From: Oscillospiraceae bacterium
Lineage (GTDB): Bacteria; Bacillota; Clostridia; Oscillospirales; CAG-272
Length of the DNA: 48,329 nt
Reading direction: 5' to 3'
Assembly (NCBI GenBank): GCA_015064585.1
Contig: SVRY01000016.1
Location: forward strand, 1-48,329
Shown: positions 14,775 to 23,042 of the stretch, piece by piece
How the letters are laid out: every line of letters starts with the position of its first letter
How positions within the stretch are numbered: position 1 is the stretch's first letter
Program-made: the position numbers and the translations under genes
Notes under the pieces: generated by a model
What the model saw: the letters and a program-made list of their open reading frames with translations, nothing else
Database searches by the model: none
What the model was told of the DNA's origin: nothing

Positions 14775-17741
14775 ATGAAAAACACAAATTTGCTTTGGTC
14801 AATGGGCGTTGACATCGGTTCCACCACCGCCAAAATCGTAGTTTTAGACGAAAATCAAAACCGTGTATACGAACGTTATGAGCGTCACTATTCTTTTGTT
14901 CGGCAAAAAGCACTGGAATTGGTAAAGGACACCCTGCCTCTTTTAGAAAACCATCCTTTCACCGTAGCCATATCCGGATCCGCAGGTCTTGGCGTTGCAA
15001 AAGCTGCCAACATTCCCTTTGTACAAGAGGTTTATGCCACCGGCGAGATCGTGCGCCGCACTGAACCGGATACCACCACCGTGATAGAACTGGGAGGAGA
15101 AGACGCTAAAATTCTATTCTTTTCCAAATACGGCATGCCCGATGAACGCATGAACGGCTCCTGCGCAGGCGGCACCGGTGCCTTTATCGACCAAATGGCA
15201 ACCCTTTTGGATGTGGACGCAGATACTCTTGACAAATTGAGCCTTGACCATCAAAAAATCTATCCTATTGCCTCACGGTGCGGCGTTTTTGCCAAAACAG
15301 ATATTCAGCCGTTGCTCAATCAAGGCGCACGCAAAGAAGACATTGCAGCCAGTATCTTTCAAGCGGTTGTTAACCAAACAATTGCAGGGCTCGCCAGAGG
15401 TCATAAGATTGAAGGGAAAGTCATGTTCCTTGGCGGACCTTTATATTACTGTAAGGGTCTGCGCGCACGTTTTAAAGAAACACTGGGTCTGGATGACGAA
15501 CACGCCATCTTTCCCGAATACGGCAGATTCGCCGTGGCAATGGGCACAGCACATTACAGTCAAAGCTGCCCTGCCACCGGCATCCACTCTTTGATCGCCG
15601 CTCTTGCCGGTGCCACCGAAGAAAAGAAACAGGGAAATGTTTTGCCCCCACTTTTTAGTACACAAGAAAACTATGACGCATTCCGTATCCGTCATGCCAA
15701 AAACACCGTTCCCACCTCAGACATAACAGGATACAAAGGAAATGCTTACCTTGGCATTGACTGCGGCTCCACAACCACCAAGCTCACTCTCATTTCGCAA
15801 GACAACGAAATTTTGTACACATATTATGATTCTAACCGCGGCAATCCCGTAGAGATCATTCGTGAACAGCTCAAAAAAATCTATATGTTAACAGCGGATT
15901 CTATCACAATCCGCGCAGGCGCAGTTACAGGATACGGCGAAGAACTGATCCGTCGTGCATTCGGATGCGATTTTGGGATCGTAGAAACACTGGCGCATTA
16001 CCGAGCCGCCAAACATTTTAATCCGGCAGTCAATTTCATTTTGGACATTGGCGGACAGGACATTAAGTGTTTCCGCATCAAAAACGGTGCCATTGACAGC
16101 ATTCTTTTAAACGAAGCCTGTTCCTCGGGATGCGGCTCTTTTATCGAAACATTTGCTCGCAGCATGGGCTATCCAATCGCAGAATTTGCAAAACTGGGGC
16201 TTTACGCCAAAGCGCCCGTGGATTTGGGAAGCCGCTGCACCGTATTTATGAATTCCAGCGTAAAGCAGGCACAAAAAGACGGTGCTGATGTGGGTGATAT
16301 TTCAGCCGGTCTTTCCATTAGTGTAGTCAAGAATGCGCTATACAAAGTCATTCGTGCTTCTTCCGCCGACGAATTGGGCGATCAAGTCGTTGTACAGGGC
16401 GGAACCTTCTTAAATGACGCCATTTTACGCAGCTTTGAAATCGAACTTGGTAAAGAAGTCATTCGTCCCTCCATCGCGGGACTCATGGGTGCATTTGGCG
16501 CAGCTCTGTACGCCAAACACAAAGTGAATAAGAATCCCGCGCATAAATCCACCCTCATCACGCCCGAAGCGCTGGAAAACTTTACACATACATCCCGCAC
16601 CGCCATCTGTCAAGCTTGCGGAAACCATTGCAATTTGACCATCAACACCTTTGCCGGCGGGGAACGATTCATATCGGGAAACCGCTGTGAAAAGGGTCTG
16701 GGAATCAAAGTGACCGAAAAACTGCCAAATCTCTACGAATTCAAAACCAATTACCTCACTTCGCTGATGGAAGATCAAGGTCAGCCCATTCGCGGCACCA
16801 TCGGTCTACCTTTAGCACTTGGTATGTATGAGTTGGCTCCTTTTTGGCACAGCATATTCAAAACGCTCGGTTTCCGCGTTGTTCTTTCCAAGCTTTCCGA
16901 CCGTACTATCTACGAAAAAGGACAGTTCTCCATTCCTTCCGATACCGCCTGCTATCCCGCAAAGCTAATGCACGGTCATATTGAATGGCTGCTTGAGCAA
17001 AAACCGGATGCCATTTTCTCCCCCTGCCTTACTTACAATGTCAACGAACACGCGGGAGAAAACCATTATAATTGCCCTGTGGTTGCCTATTATCCCGAGG
17101 TTCTGCGCGGAAATATGGAAAGCCTTTCCAAAGTCACTTTCCTATATCCCTATCTCAATATCAACGACGAAAAAGTACTGGCAAAAAGTCTTGCTGAAGC
17201 ACTTGCTCCCGTGTTCGGAAAAATATCCATTTCGGACATCCGCAAGGCAATCAAACGCGGCAATGAAACATATGAAAATTATATGCGCGCACTTTCGCAA
17301 GAAGGTGTCCACGCCCTTCGCTATGCAAAGGAAAACGGAAAACGGGTTATGATTTTAGCAGGCAGGCCTTACCATACCGATCCTGAGATCTGCCATGGAA
17401 TTGACCGTTTAGCATCCTCGCTTGGCTTTGTTGTTGTCAGCGAAGACAGCATTTTCACCCTCTCTGAACCAAAAAAAGTCAATGTTTTGAACCAATGGAC
17501 CTATCATTCCCGTCTATATCGCAGTGCGGAATACGCCGCCAACAATCCGGGAGTAGAACTTGTACAACTGGTATCCTTCGGCTGCGGCATCGATGCTGTT
17601 ACAACCGATGAAGTACGCACAATTTTAGAAAACCGCGGTAAATTATATACGCAGATCAAGATCGACGAGATCACCAATTTAGGGGCTGTAAAGATCCGCC
17701 TGCGCAGTTTGGTAGGCGCGCTGGATGAAAAAGAAGGTTAA
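14775..17741 (+). CDS. 2-hydroxyacyl-CoA dehydratase activator, double-ASKHA protein with DUF2229-type domain
   Basis: The 988-residue cytoplasmic protein has two BadF/HgdC-type ATPase halves. The first begins GVDIGSTTAKIVVLD (residue 11) with GSCAGGTGAFIDQM; the second begins YLGIDCGSTTTKLTL (near 320) with ACSSGCGSFIETF. A cysteine motif (CQACGNHCNLTI, near 612) follows, then the DUF2229-like domain with SDTACYPAKLMHGH and a final segment AGRPYHTDPEICHGIDRL. Known HgdC activators use ATP to drive one electron into the dehydratase; this large form is common in clostridia but its substrate is not established. The partner gene starts 4 bases downstream. In many relatives the two are fused into one chain of about 1400 residues; here they are separate. 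No acyl-CoA substrate genes lie nearby. Confidence 0.85.
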   Translation: MKNTNLLWSMGVDIGSTTAKIVVLDENQNRVYERYERHYSFVRQKALELVKDTLPLLENHPFTVAISGSAGLGVAKAANIPFVQEVYATGEIVRRTEPDTTTVIELGGEDAKILFFSKYGMPDERMNGSCAGGTGAFIDQMATLLDVDADTLDKLSLDHQKIYPIASRCGVFAKTDIQPLLNQGARKEDIAASIFQAVVNQTIAGLARGHKIEGKVMFLGGPLYYCKGLRARFKETLGLDDEHAIFPEYGRFAVAMGTAHYSQSCPATGIHSLIAALAGATEEKKQGNVLPPLFSTQENYDAFRIRHAKNTVPTSDITGYKGNAYLGIDCGSTTTKLTLISQDNEILYTYYDSNRGNPVEIIREQLKKIYMLTADSITIRAGAVTGYGEELIRRAFGCDFGIVETLAHYRAAKHFNPAVNFILDIGGQDIKCFRIKNGAIDSILLNEACSSGCGSFIETFARSMGYPIAEFAKLGLYAKAPVDLGSRCTVFMNSSVKQAQKDGADVGDISAGLSISVVKNALYKVIRASSADELGDQVVVQGGTFLNDAILRSFEIELGKEVIRPSIAGLMGAFGAALYAKHKVNKNPAHKSTLITPEALENFTHTSRTAICQACGNHCNLTINTFAGGERFISGNRCEKGLGIKVTEKLPNLYEFKTNYLTSLMEDQGQPIRGTIGLPLALGMYELAPFWHSIFKTLGFRVVLSKLSDRTIYEKGQFSIPSDTACYPAKLMHGHIEWLLEQKPDAIFSPCLTYNVNEHAGENHYNCPVVAYYPEVLRGNMESLSKVTFLYPYLNINDEKVLAKSLAEALAPVFGKISISDIRKAIKRGNETYENYMRALSQEGVHALRYAKENGKRVMILAGRPYHTDPEICHGIDRLASSLGFVVVSEDSIFTLSEPKKVNVLNQWTYHSRLYRSAEYAANNPGVELVQLVSFGCGIDAVTTDEVRTILENRGKLYTQIKIDEITNLGAVKIRLRSLVGALDEKEG

Positions 17742-17745
17742 GATT

Positions 17746-19074
17746 ATGAACGAACAAAACGAAACCAAAAGCTACCCCATCTTCACCGAAGAAATGAAGA
17801 AGGACTATACAATTTTAGTTCCCACGATGCTTCCCGTACATATCGAGCTTCTTTGCAAGATCATGCGCTCTTATGGTTATAACGCTGTTATGTTAGAGCC
17901 GTCTCTTGACCGCAAGATCCCTGATACAGGTATTAAATATGTACATAACGATATCTGCTATCCTGCCCTGCTCGTCATCGGGCAGTTCCTTGTGGCTTTG
18001 GAAAGCGGCGAATACGACCCTCACAAGGTCGCTCTGCTCATCACCCAGACCGGAGGCGGATGCCGCGCTTCCAACTACATCCATCTGCTGCGAAAAGCGC
18101 TGGAAAAGGCAGGATACGGCTACATTCCGGTAATTTCATTTAATGTTTCGGGGCTCGAAAAGGGGTCCGGCTTCCGCCTTACCCCGTCCTTGCTTCACCG
18201 CATGATGTACGCCGTCACCTACGGCGATCTGCTGATGTGTCTAAAGAACCAGTGTATTCCCTATGAAAACAATCCGGGGCAGACCGAAGCACTTGTAAAG
18301 CGTTGGACCGATCAATTGGCAAAGGAAATGGAAAACGAACGTGTTTCCTACCGAAAGATCAAAAAGAATTATACCGCCATTGTAAAAGACTTTGCCAAAA
18401 TTCCCATGACCAAAACAGAAAAAGTGAAGGTGGGCATTGTCGGTGAGATATTCGTAAAATATTCCCCTTTGGGAAATAACAATCTGGAACATTTTCTGCA
18501 CACCGAAAACGCCGAATGCGTTGTCCCGGGACTAACCGATTTCTGTCTGTACACCATTTATAACAATATCATGGACTATAAACTTTACCGCCGCAACAAA
18601 AAATCGGTTCTGATCTATCGCTTTGCATACAAAATGTTTATCAACAAGCAACTGGATCTGATCAAGGCGATCAAAGACAACAGCAGCTTTGTGCCCATGT
18701 CCTCTTTTAAGCATACTCCTGCGCTTACCGAAAATATCATCGGGAACGGCATGAAAATGGGCGAGGGATGGTTGCTTACCGCGGAAATGGCAGAGCTTTA
18801 TGAAATGGGAGTCAAAAACATTGTCTGCACCCAGCCCTTCGGATGTCTGCCCAATCACATTGCGGGCAAAGGCATGATGAAACCTCTGAAGGAGGCTTAT
18901 CCCGACATCAACATTGTCGCAGTGGATTATGACCCTGGTGCTACCAGGATCAACCAAGAAAACCGCATCAAATTGATGCTGGAAAACGCAAGAGACAATC
19001 TGCGTTTAGAAAAGGAAGGCTCAGTTTCTTTCAAATCTCAAACCAAAAAGCAAGATGAACCCTCTGTTGTATAA
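17746..19074 (+). CDS. HgdB-like 2-hydroxyacyl-CoA dehydratase family subunit
   Basis: This 442-residue soluble protein resembles the HgdB/DUF2229-linked component that works with the preceding activator. Cysteines in YVHNDICYPALLVIGQF and LLITQTGGGCRASNY are placed where this family holds its iron-sulfur cluster, and another lies in NIVCTQPFGCLPNHI. The start at 17746 has AAGG eight bases upstream, overlapping the end of the previous gene region. It is the last gene of its operon and is followed by repeat copy 2, which also looks like a terminator. The true reaction is unknown; the family is named after dehydration of 2-hydroxyacyl-CoA. Confidence 0.75.
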   Translation: MNEQNETKSYPIFTEEMKKDYTILVPTMLPVHIELLCKIMRSYGYNAVMLEPSLDRKIPDTGIKYVHNDICYPALLVIGQFLVALESGEYDPHKVALLITQTGGGCRASNYIHLLRKALEKAGYGYIPVISFNVSGLEKGSGFRLTPSLLHRMMYAVTYGDLLMCLKNQCIPYENNPGQTEALVKRWTDQLAKEMENERVSYRKIKKNYTAIVKDFAKIPMTKTEKVKVGIVGEIFVKYSPLGNNNLEHFLHTENAECVVPGLTDFCLYTIYNNIMDYKLYRRNKKSVLIYRFAYKMFINKQLDLIKAIKDNSSFVPMSSFKHTPALTENIIGNGMKMGEGWLLTAEMAELYEMGVKNIVCTQPFGCLPNHIAGKGMMKPLKEAYPDINIVAVDYDPGATRINQENRIKLMLENARDNLRLEKEGSVSFKSQTKKQDEPSVV

Positions 19075-19080
19075 AAACAA

Positions 19081-19167
19081 GCACTGTAAAAAAGCACCTC
19101 AAGAAGCACAAGGCTCATCCGTATGGATGGGTCTTGTATTTTTTGAGGTGCGTTTTACAGTCCCTTT
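19081..19167 (+). repeat. Interspersed hairpin repeat, copy 2 (intact)
   Basis: The arms GCACTGTAAAAAAGCACCTC and GAGGTGCGTTTTACAGTCCC pair over about 19 positions and enclose the core hairpin ACAAGGCTCATCC / GGATGGGTCTTGT. A T-run follows. It ends the activator operon. Copies 1 and 3 are at 8667 and 30446. Confidence 0.75.
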
Positions 19168-19181
19168 TTTATATTTATATC

Positions 19182-19210
19182 TTGTAATTCATTTGTTTTT
19201 TTGTTATAAT
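19182..19210 (+). promoter_or_regulatory. Promoter of the bcp-radical SAM operon
   Basis: TTGTAA (19182-19187), a 17-nt spacer and TATAAT (19205-19210), 28 bases before the bcp start codon. No other promoter is evident before the next three genes, so they are likely one operon. Confidence 0.6.
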
Positions 19211-19238
19211 ATTCATATAAAAAAACGGAGGTAACGCC

Positions 19239-19700
19239 ATGTTAGAGATAGAATCCAAAGCACCTGATTTCACTTTACTTGACCAAAACGGAAACTGCAT
19301 ATCCCTTTCTGATTTTCTCGGCCAAAAGGTTGTATTATACTTTTATCCCAAAGACAATACCCCCGGATGTACCCGTCAAGCCTGCGCTTTTGCCGGCGCA
19401 TATACCGCTTTTCAAAGCAAAAATATCGTGGTGATCGGTATCAGCCGCGACAGCGTTGCATCTCACCAAAAATTCGCCGCAAAGTATTCCCTGCCCTTCA
19501 TTCTGCTATCCGACCCCAACCTTACTGCTATTCAGGCATACGGAGTATGGCAGGAGAAAAAACTGTATGGAAAAACAAGCATGGGTGTGGTACGTACCAC
19601 CTTCATTATCGACGAAAACGGTTTCATTGAAAAGATCATGCCCAAAGTGAAGCCTGACACCAATGCCGCTGAAATTTTGGCAATGCTATCAAAGGAGTAA
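19239..19700 (+). CDS. bcp: Thiol peroxidase of the BCP/PrxQ peroxiredoxin family
   Basis: The 153-residue peroxiredoxin has the family signature FYPKDNTPGCTRQACAF. The peroxidatic Cys is in PGCT, and a second Cys five residues later is the resolving Cys of the atypical two-Cys type. It reduces peroxides in the cytoplasm using thioredoxin, and a thioredoxin and thioredoxin reductase are encoded at 47157 and 45482 in this window. The length is normal. CGGAGG lies upstream of the ATG. It begins a tight operon: the radical SAM gene starts three bases after its stop and borrows its end for a ribosome binding site. Confidence 0.92.
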   Translation: MLEIESKAPDFTLLDQNGNCISLSDFLGQKVVLYFYPKDNTPGCTRQACAFAGAYTAFQSKNIVVIGISRDSVASHQKFAAKYSLPFILLSDPNLTAIQAYGVWQEKKLYGKTSMGVVRTTFIIDENGFIEKIMPKVKPDTNAAEILAMLSKE

Positions 19701-19703
19701 TTT

Positions 19704-21086
19704 ATGGGGCTTTTTCAAAAAATCGCACAATATAAAGAATTTAAAGAAGGCGTCATTCATTGCACCTTCAATCCCGACGGTCCGGGCGTGGTTCGCATAC
19801 ATCTTGTACCGCCCAAATTCCGTCTATTCCGAAGCAATTCCTATATTGTCATATTAAACGGCTACTATATTCTTCCCATCGGATATGCTTGGGCGACCTT
19901 ACTTTCACATTTCATGAAAGAAGTCAACCGCTTTGACGGGAAGCCCATTTTGGAAAAAGACGAGCAGACCATTATAAAAAACACAATCAAAAAAGTTCAT
20001 GCAATATATTCATCCACCACCAAAGAAGCCATCGAAGATGATCTTTATGAAATCTTAGAAGTATTATTTGCCATTGCCACAGGCAATGATCCCGAAATCG
20101 ATATCGAAAAGCTTTCTCTGCGTGCCTATGGCAAAAATATGACTGCCCCTCACCGTATGGATCTGATGATCAGCGCCATGACAGACGAGAACGGAAAATG
20201 GAAATGTAATCAAAAGTGTACCTTCTGCTATGCAGCGGGACAATGCCACAGCGCCGCACGGGAACTGTCCACCAAGGAATGGATAACAGTCATTGATCGC
20301 CTGCAAAAGGCACATATCCCTATGGTGACCTTTACAGGCGGTGAGCCTACATTGCGTGATGATCTTCCCATTTTGGTAGAGCACGCCAAACGCATGGTCA
20401 CACGTTTAAACACAAACGGCATCAATCTGACACCCGCTTTGGTTCAAAAGCTCAAAGCTGCGGGACTGGACAGCGTCCAAGTGACTTTATATTCCCATGA
20501 TGAATCGGTACATAATACTCTTGTGGGCACTGCTCATTTTCAAGATACCGTTACAGGCATTGGGAATGCCGTCAAAGCAGGACTTGACATCAGTATCAAT
20601 ACCCCTCTTTGTAAGAAAAATGCCGATTACCTTGCAACGCTGCGTTTTATCCACTCTCTCGGCGTGCGTTTTGTAACGACAAGCGGACTGATCTGTACCG
20701 GGATGGCAGGTATCAATCATACTGAGTACGATCTTAACGAAACTGCACTGTTTGATATTGTAAAGCAAGCCAAAGAATACTGTAATGCAAACGATATGGA
20801 GATCGACTTCACCTCTCCGGGACTGATTGAAAAAGAAAAACTGGAATCCATTGGCATGCACGTACCCATGTGCGGAGCAGCGCTTTCCAATATGGCAATT
20901 GCCCCTGATGGTACCGTAATTCCCTGCCAAAGCTGGCTTTCTGCCGATGCAGGGCTTGGCAATATTCTAATGGATGATTTTCCCCGCATCTGGAAGCACC
21001 CCAAATGTAAAAGACTTCGTCAAATAAGCGAAAAAGAAGCACTGCAATGCCCTTTTCGCAGTGACAAGGAGGGGAACAAGGCATGA
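19704..21086 (+). CDS. Radical SAM enzyme with a PqqD/RRE-like N-terminal region and SPASM-like C-terminus
   Basis: The 460-residue enzyme has the radical SAM motif CNQKCTFC (Cys 168, 172, 175) and the SAM-binding TFTGGEPTLR. Residues 20-120 look like a PqqD-type peptide-recognition domain (NSYIVILNGYYILPIG). The C-terminus has cysteines in MCGAALSNMAIAPDG, IPCQSW and QCPFRS, fitting a SPASM or twitch region with extra iron-sulfur clusters. Enzymes of this build usually modify peptides or protein side chains. The gene overlaps the next by four bases (ATGA), and that gene encodes a tail with alternating cysteines, a plausible substrate. Alternative: a redox or anaerobic enzyme-maturation role. 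Catalytic motif is certain; substrate is inference. Confidence 0.85.
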   Translation: MGLFQKIAQYKEFKEGVIHCTFNPDGPGVVRIHLVPPKFRLFRSNSYIVILNGYYILPIGYAWATLLSHFMKEVNRFDGKPILEKDEQTIIKNTIKKVHAIYSSTTKEAIEDDLYEILEVLFAIATGNDPEIDIEKLSLRAYGKNMTAPHRMDLMISAMTDENGKWKCNQKCTFCYAAGQCHSAARELSTKEWITVIDRLQKAHIPMVTFTGGEPTLRDDLPILVEHAKRMVTRLNTNGINLTPALVQKLKAAGLDSVQVTLYSHDESVHNTLVGTAHFQDTVTGIGNAVKAGLDISINTPLCKKNADYLATLRFIHSLGVRFVTTSGLICTGMAGINHTEYDLNETALFDIVKQAKEYCNANDMEIDFTSPGLIEKEKLESIGMHVPMCGAALSNMAIAPDGTVIPCQSWLSADAGLGNILMDDFPRIWKHPKCKRLRQISEKEALQCPFRSDKEGNKA

Positions 21087-22132
21087 AGAAGACCAAAAAA
21101 GATAAAAACAATTACACGAAAGAATACGTACAAAAAAACAGAACCTTTCCTGTTCGCAATACTGTTTTCCTCGTAATCATCGTTGTCTTACAAACATTTC
21201 TTGTTTTCATGGCGTTCACAGCCGACCCGCCCGATCCACAGGATATTATTAAAAAATATACCGTAACTGTTGAGCCCACAGAAAACGGAAGCCTCGATAT
21301 TACCTATTCCTTTGTATGGCAAGCAGTCGATTTTGGGGAAGAACTGACCTGGGTCGAGATCGGGATGCCAAACGAACATTTTACGATCTATCCCAACAGC
21401 GTATCCTCCACCGTTTCTTCCTATCAAAAAATTGCCGAAGATGACTATACCGCACTGCGGCTGGATTTCAAAAACTCCTACGTTGACGGTGAAATTGTGG
21501 AATTCTCCTTTAAAATCAATCAAAATAAAATGCTTTGCCAAAAGGAAGGCAGATACTTCTATGAATTTGTCCCCGGATGGTTTAACAGTATTCCCGTAGA
21601 AGCGTACGAATTCAAATGGAAGCAATCGGAACACTGCCTTCAAACCAATGCTCACCGTAGCATAGATGGATATCATGTCTGGCAAGGCACATTAGATTGC
21701 GGCGGATATGAAAAAATGCAAGTGCATTATGACAACACAATCTTTGAAAACTGCGAAACCGTAACATATACACACTTTAACGATAGCGATGCCTACAATG
21801 ACTTGATTGCAGTCAAACGTGCCGGTATGGCAGTTGCTTTTATAATAGCAGGTGTTCTTTTCGTTCCCATGGTATATATCATTGACTGTTACGTTTCCTA
21901 CAACCGCGGCAGAGGATTTCTTAGCGGTTACGGATATCGCATACATACCTACGGCAGAAAAAATACCCATTATATCAGAGCACGCAGTGCCCATACATCA
22001 ACATATCATGGCGGAGGTGGCGGCAGAGGATGCGCTTGCGCCTGTGCATGCGCGTGTGCGGGAGGAGGCAGAGCAGGATGCAGTCAAAAAGATACTTATA
22101 CCAACATTCCATTTCAAAAAAAGAACCCTTAA
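21083..22132 (+). CDS. Two-helix membrane protein with DUF2207-like ectodomain and Cys-Ala repeat tail
   Basis: The 349-residue protein has a membrane helix near residues 27-47, an extracellular beta-rich domain (about 50-235) like the N-terminal part of DUF2207 proteins, a second helix near 247-270, and a cytoplasmic tail. The tail is rich in Gly, His and Tyr and ends with GCACACACACAGGGRAGC: Cys 317, 319, 321, 323 and 325 alternate with Ala, and Cys 333 follows. Usual DUF2207 proteins end in Gly/Ser tails instead. Both ends face the cytoplasm, so the tail is accessible to the radical SAM enzyme encoded by the overlapping upstream gene. The codons for this tail also contain the GGAGGAGG ribosome binding site for the next gene. 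Metal or cluster binding is an alternative role. Confidence 0.75.
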   Translation: MKKTKKDKNNYTKEYVQKNRTFPVRNTVFLVIIVVLQTFLVFMAFTADPPDPQDIIKKYTVTVEPTENGSLDITYSFVWQAVDFGEELTWVEIGMPNEHFTIYPNSVSSTVSSYQKIAEDDYTALRLDFKNSYVDGEIVEFSFKINQNKMLCQKEGRYFYEFVPGWFNSIPVEAYEFKWKQSEHCLQTNAHRSIDGYHVWQGTLDCGGYEKMQVHYDNTIFENCETVTYTHFNDSDAYNDLIAVKRAGMAVAFIIAGVLFVPMVYIIDCYVSYNRGRGFLSGYGYRIHTYGRKNTHYIRARSAHTSTYHGGGGGRGCACACACACAGGGRAGCSQKDTYTNIPFQKKNP

Positions 22133-22878
22133 AATCATTTTTTCGATACGCCGTTTTGCTTCTCGGGATACTCATTTTCATCAATGCCATCGCTGTATCG
22201 CGATACGGGATCATAAATGTCCCAGCAATTTTGACCTATTTTTTGGGAACATTTCTGCTGATTTGGGGCATTTTTTGGGAAACTGCCGCCCAAAAGATAC
22301 CTAAAATTCTACGCTATACCGTAATAGGAGGGCTGATTACCCTGGCTACTGTTGTTTTATCTCTGTACACATACGGCAGCCATGACGATGTCACCTATCA
22401 AGAGGATGTTATTCTGGTACTGGGCGGGGGCATTCACGGTGAAGAAATATCAACGGATCTGCAAAACCGCCTGGACACAGCCCTTATACTGCATGAAATA
22501 AATCCCACCGCCATCATTGTAGTGAGCGGCGGACAAGGCAGTGGCGAGAACATCACAGAAGCCCTTGCCATGGAGCGTTATCTTATTAAAAACGGAGTAG
22601 ACCCTTCTCTCATATTAAAAGAAGAGCGTTCCACCAGTACCCATGAAAACTTCGTTTTCACCAAGAAACTGCTCGATACACACTTTGACGGTAGCTATAC
22701 CGTCGCATATGTAACTTCCGATTTTCATATTTTCCGCGCAGGCTGTCTTGCCCATCACGCAGGCTTTACAAACATTACCCACGCCCACGGAAATACCACG
22801 TTTTATACCATCATTCCCAGCGGTCTGCGCGAATGCCTCGCCATTGTCAAAATGATACTGCTGGATTTACCCACTTAA
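22078..22878 (+). CDS. YdcF/SanA-like DUF218 membrane protein
   Basis: This protein of 266 residues has three or four N-terminal helices (YAVLLLGILIFINA and following), then a DUF218 domain: DVILVLGGGIHGEEIS, VVSGGQGSGENITEALAM, ERSTSTHENFVFTKKLL and YVTSDFHIFRAG. DUF218 proteins such as SanA, ElyC and YdcF act in the envelope, and several influence peptidoglycan or lipid-carrier processes; the reaction is not settled. The ATG at 22078 is chosen because a GGAGGAGG sequence lies just upstream, inside the Cys-Ala tail codons of the previous gene. The two coding regions overlap by 55 bases in different frames, so translation is coupled. It is the last gene of the operon. Confidence 0.8.
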   Translation: MQSKRYLYQHSISKKEPLKSFFRYAVLLLGILIFINAIAVSRYGIINVPAILTYFLGTFLLIWGIFWETAAQKIPKILRYTVIGGLITLATVVLSLYTYGSHDDVTYQEDVILVLGGGIHGEEISTDLQNRLDTALILHEINPTAIIVVSGGQGSGENITEALAMERYLIKNGVDPSLILKEERSTSTHENFVFTKKLLDTHFDGSYTVAYVTSDFHIFRAGCLAHHAGFTNITHAHGNTTFYTIIPSGLRECLAIVKMILLDLPT

Positions 22879-22931
22879 AGTCTCTCTTTTATGAGATAAT
22901 CTATAAAAAGAATATTCTCTATATTTTAAAA

Positions 22932-22977
22932 GTGATATGCACCCCAAAAGTTAAACACTTTTGGAGGTGCATATCAC
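22932..22977. repeat. Long perfect-arm palindrome acting as a bidirectional terminator
   Basis: GTGATATGCACC (22932-22943) pairs with GGTGCATATCAC (22966-22977), and inside it CCAAAAG (22944-22950) pairs with CTTTTGG (22958-22964), with one unpaired A. That gives a stem of 19 pairs. It lies between two convergent genes. Palindromes with the CCAAAAGT core are widespread in clostridial genomes and can be small mobile repeats. Confidence 0.65.
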
Positions 22978-23042
22978 ACTTACTTTTCCGGGCAAATTTT
23001 ATGATATCCCAAAATAAGATTAAAGTATCTGCCAATTTATTC

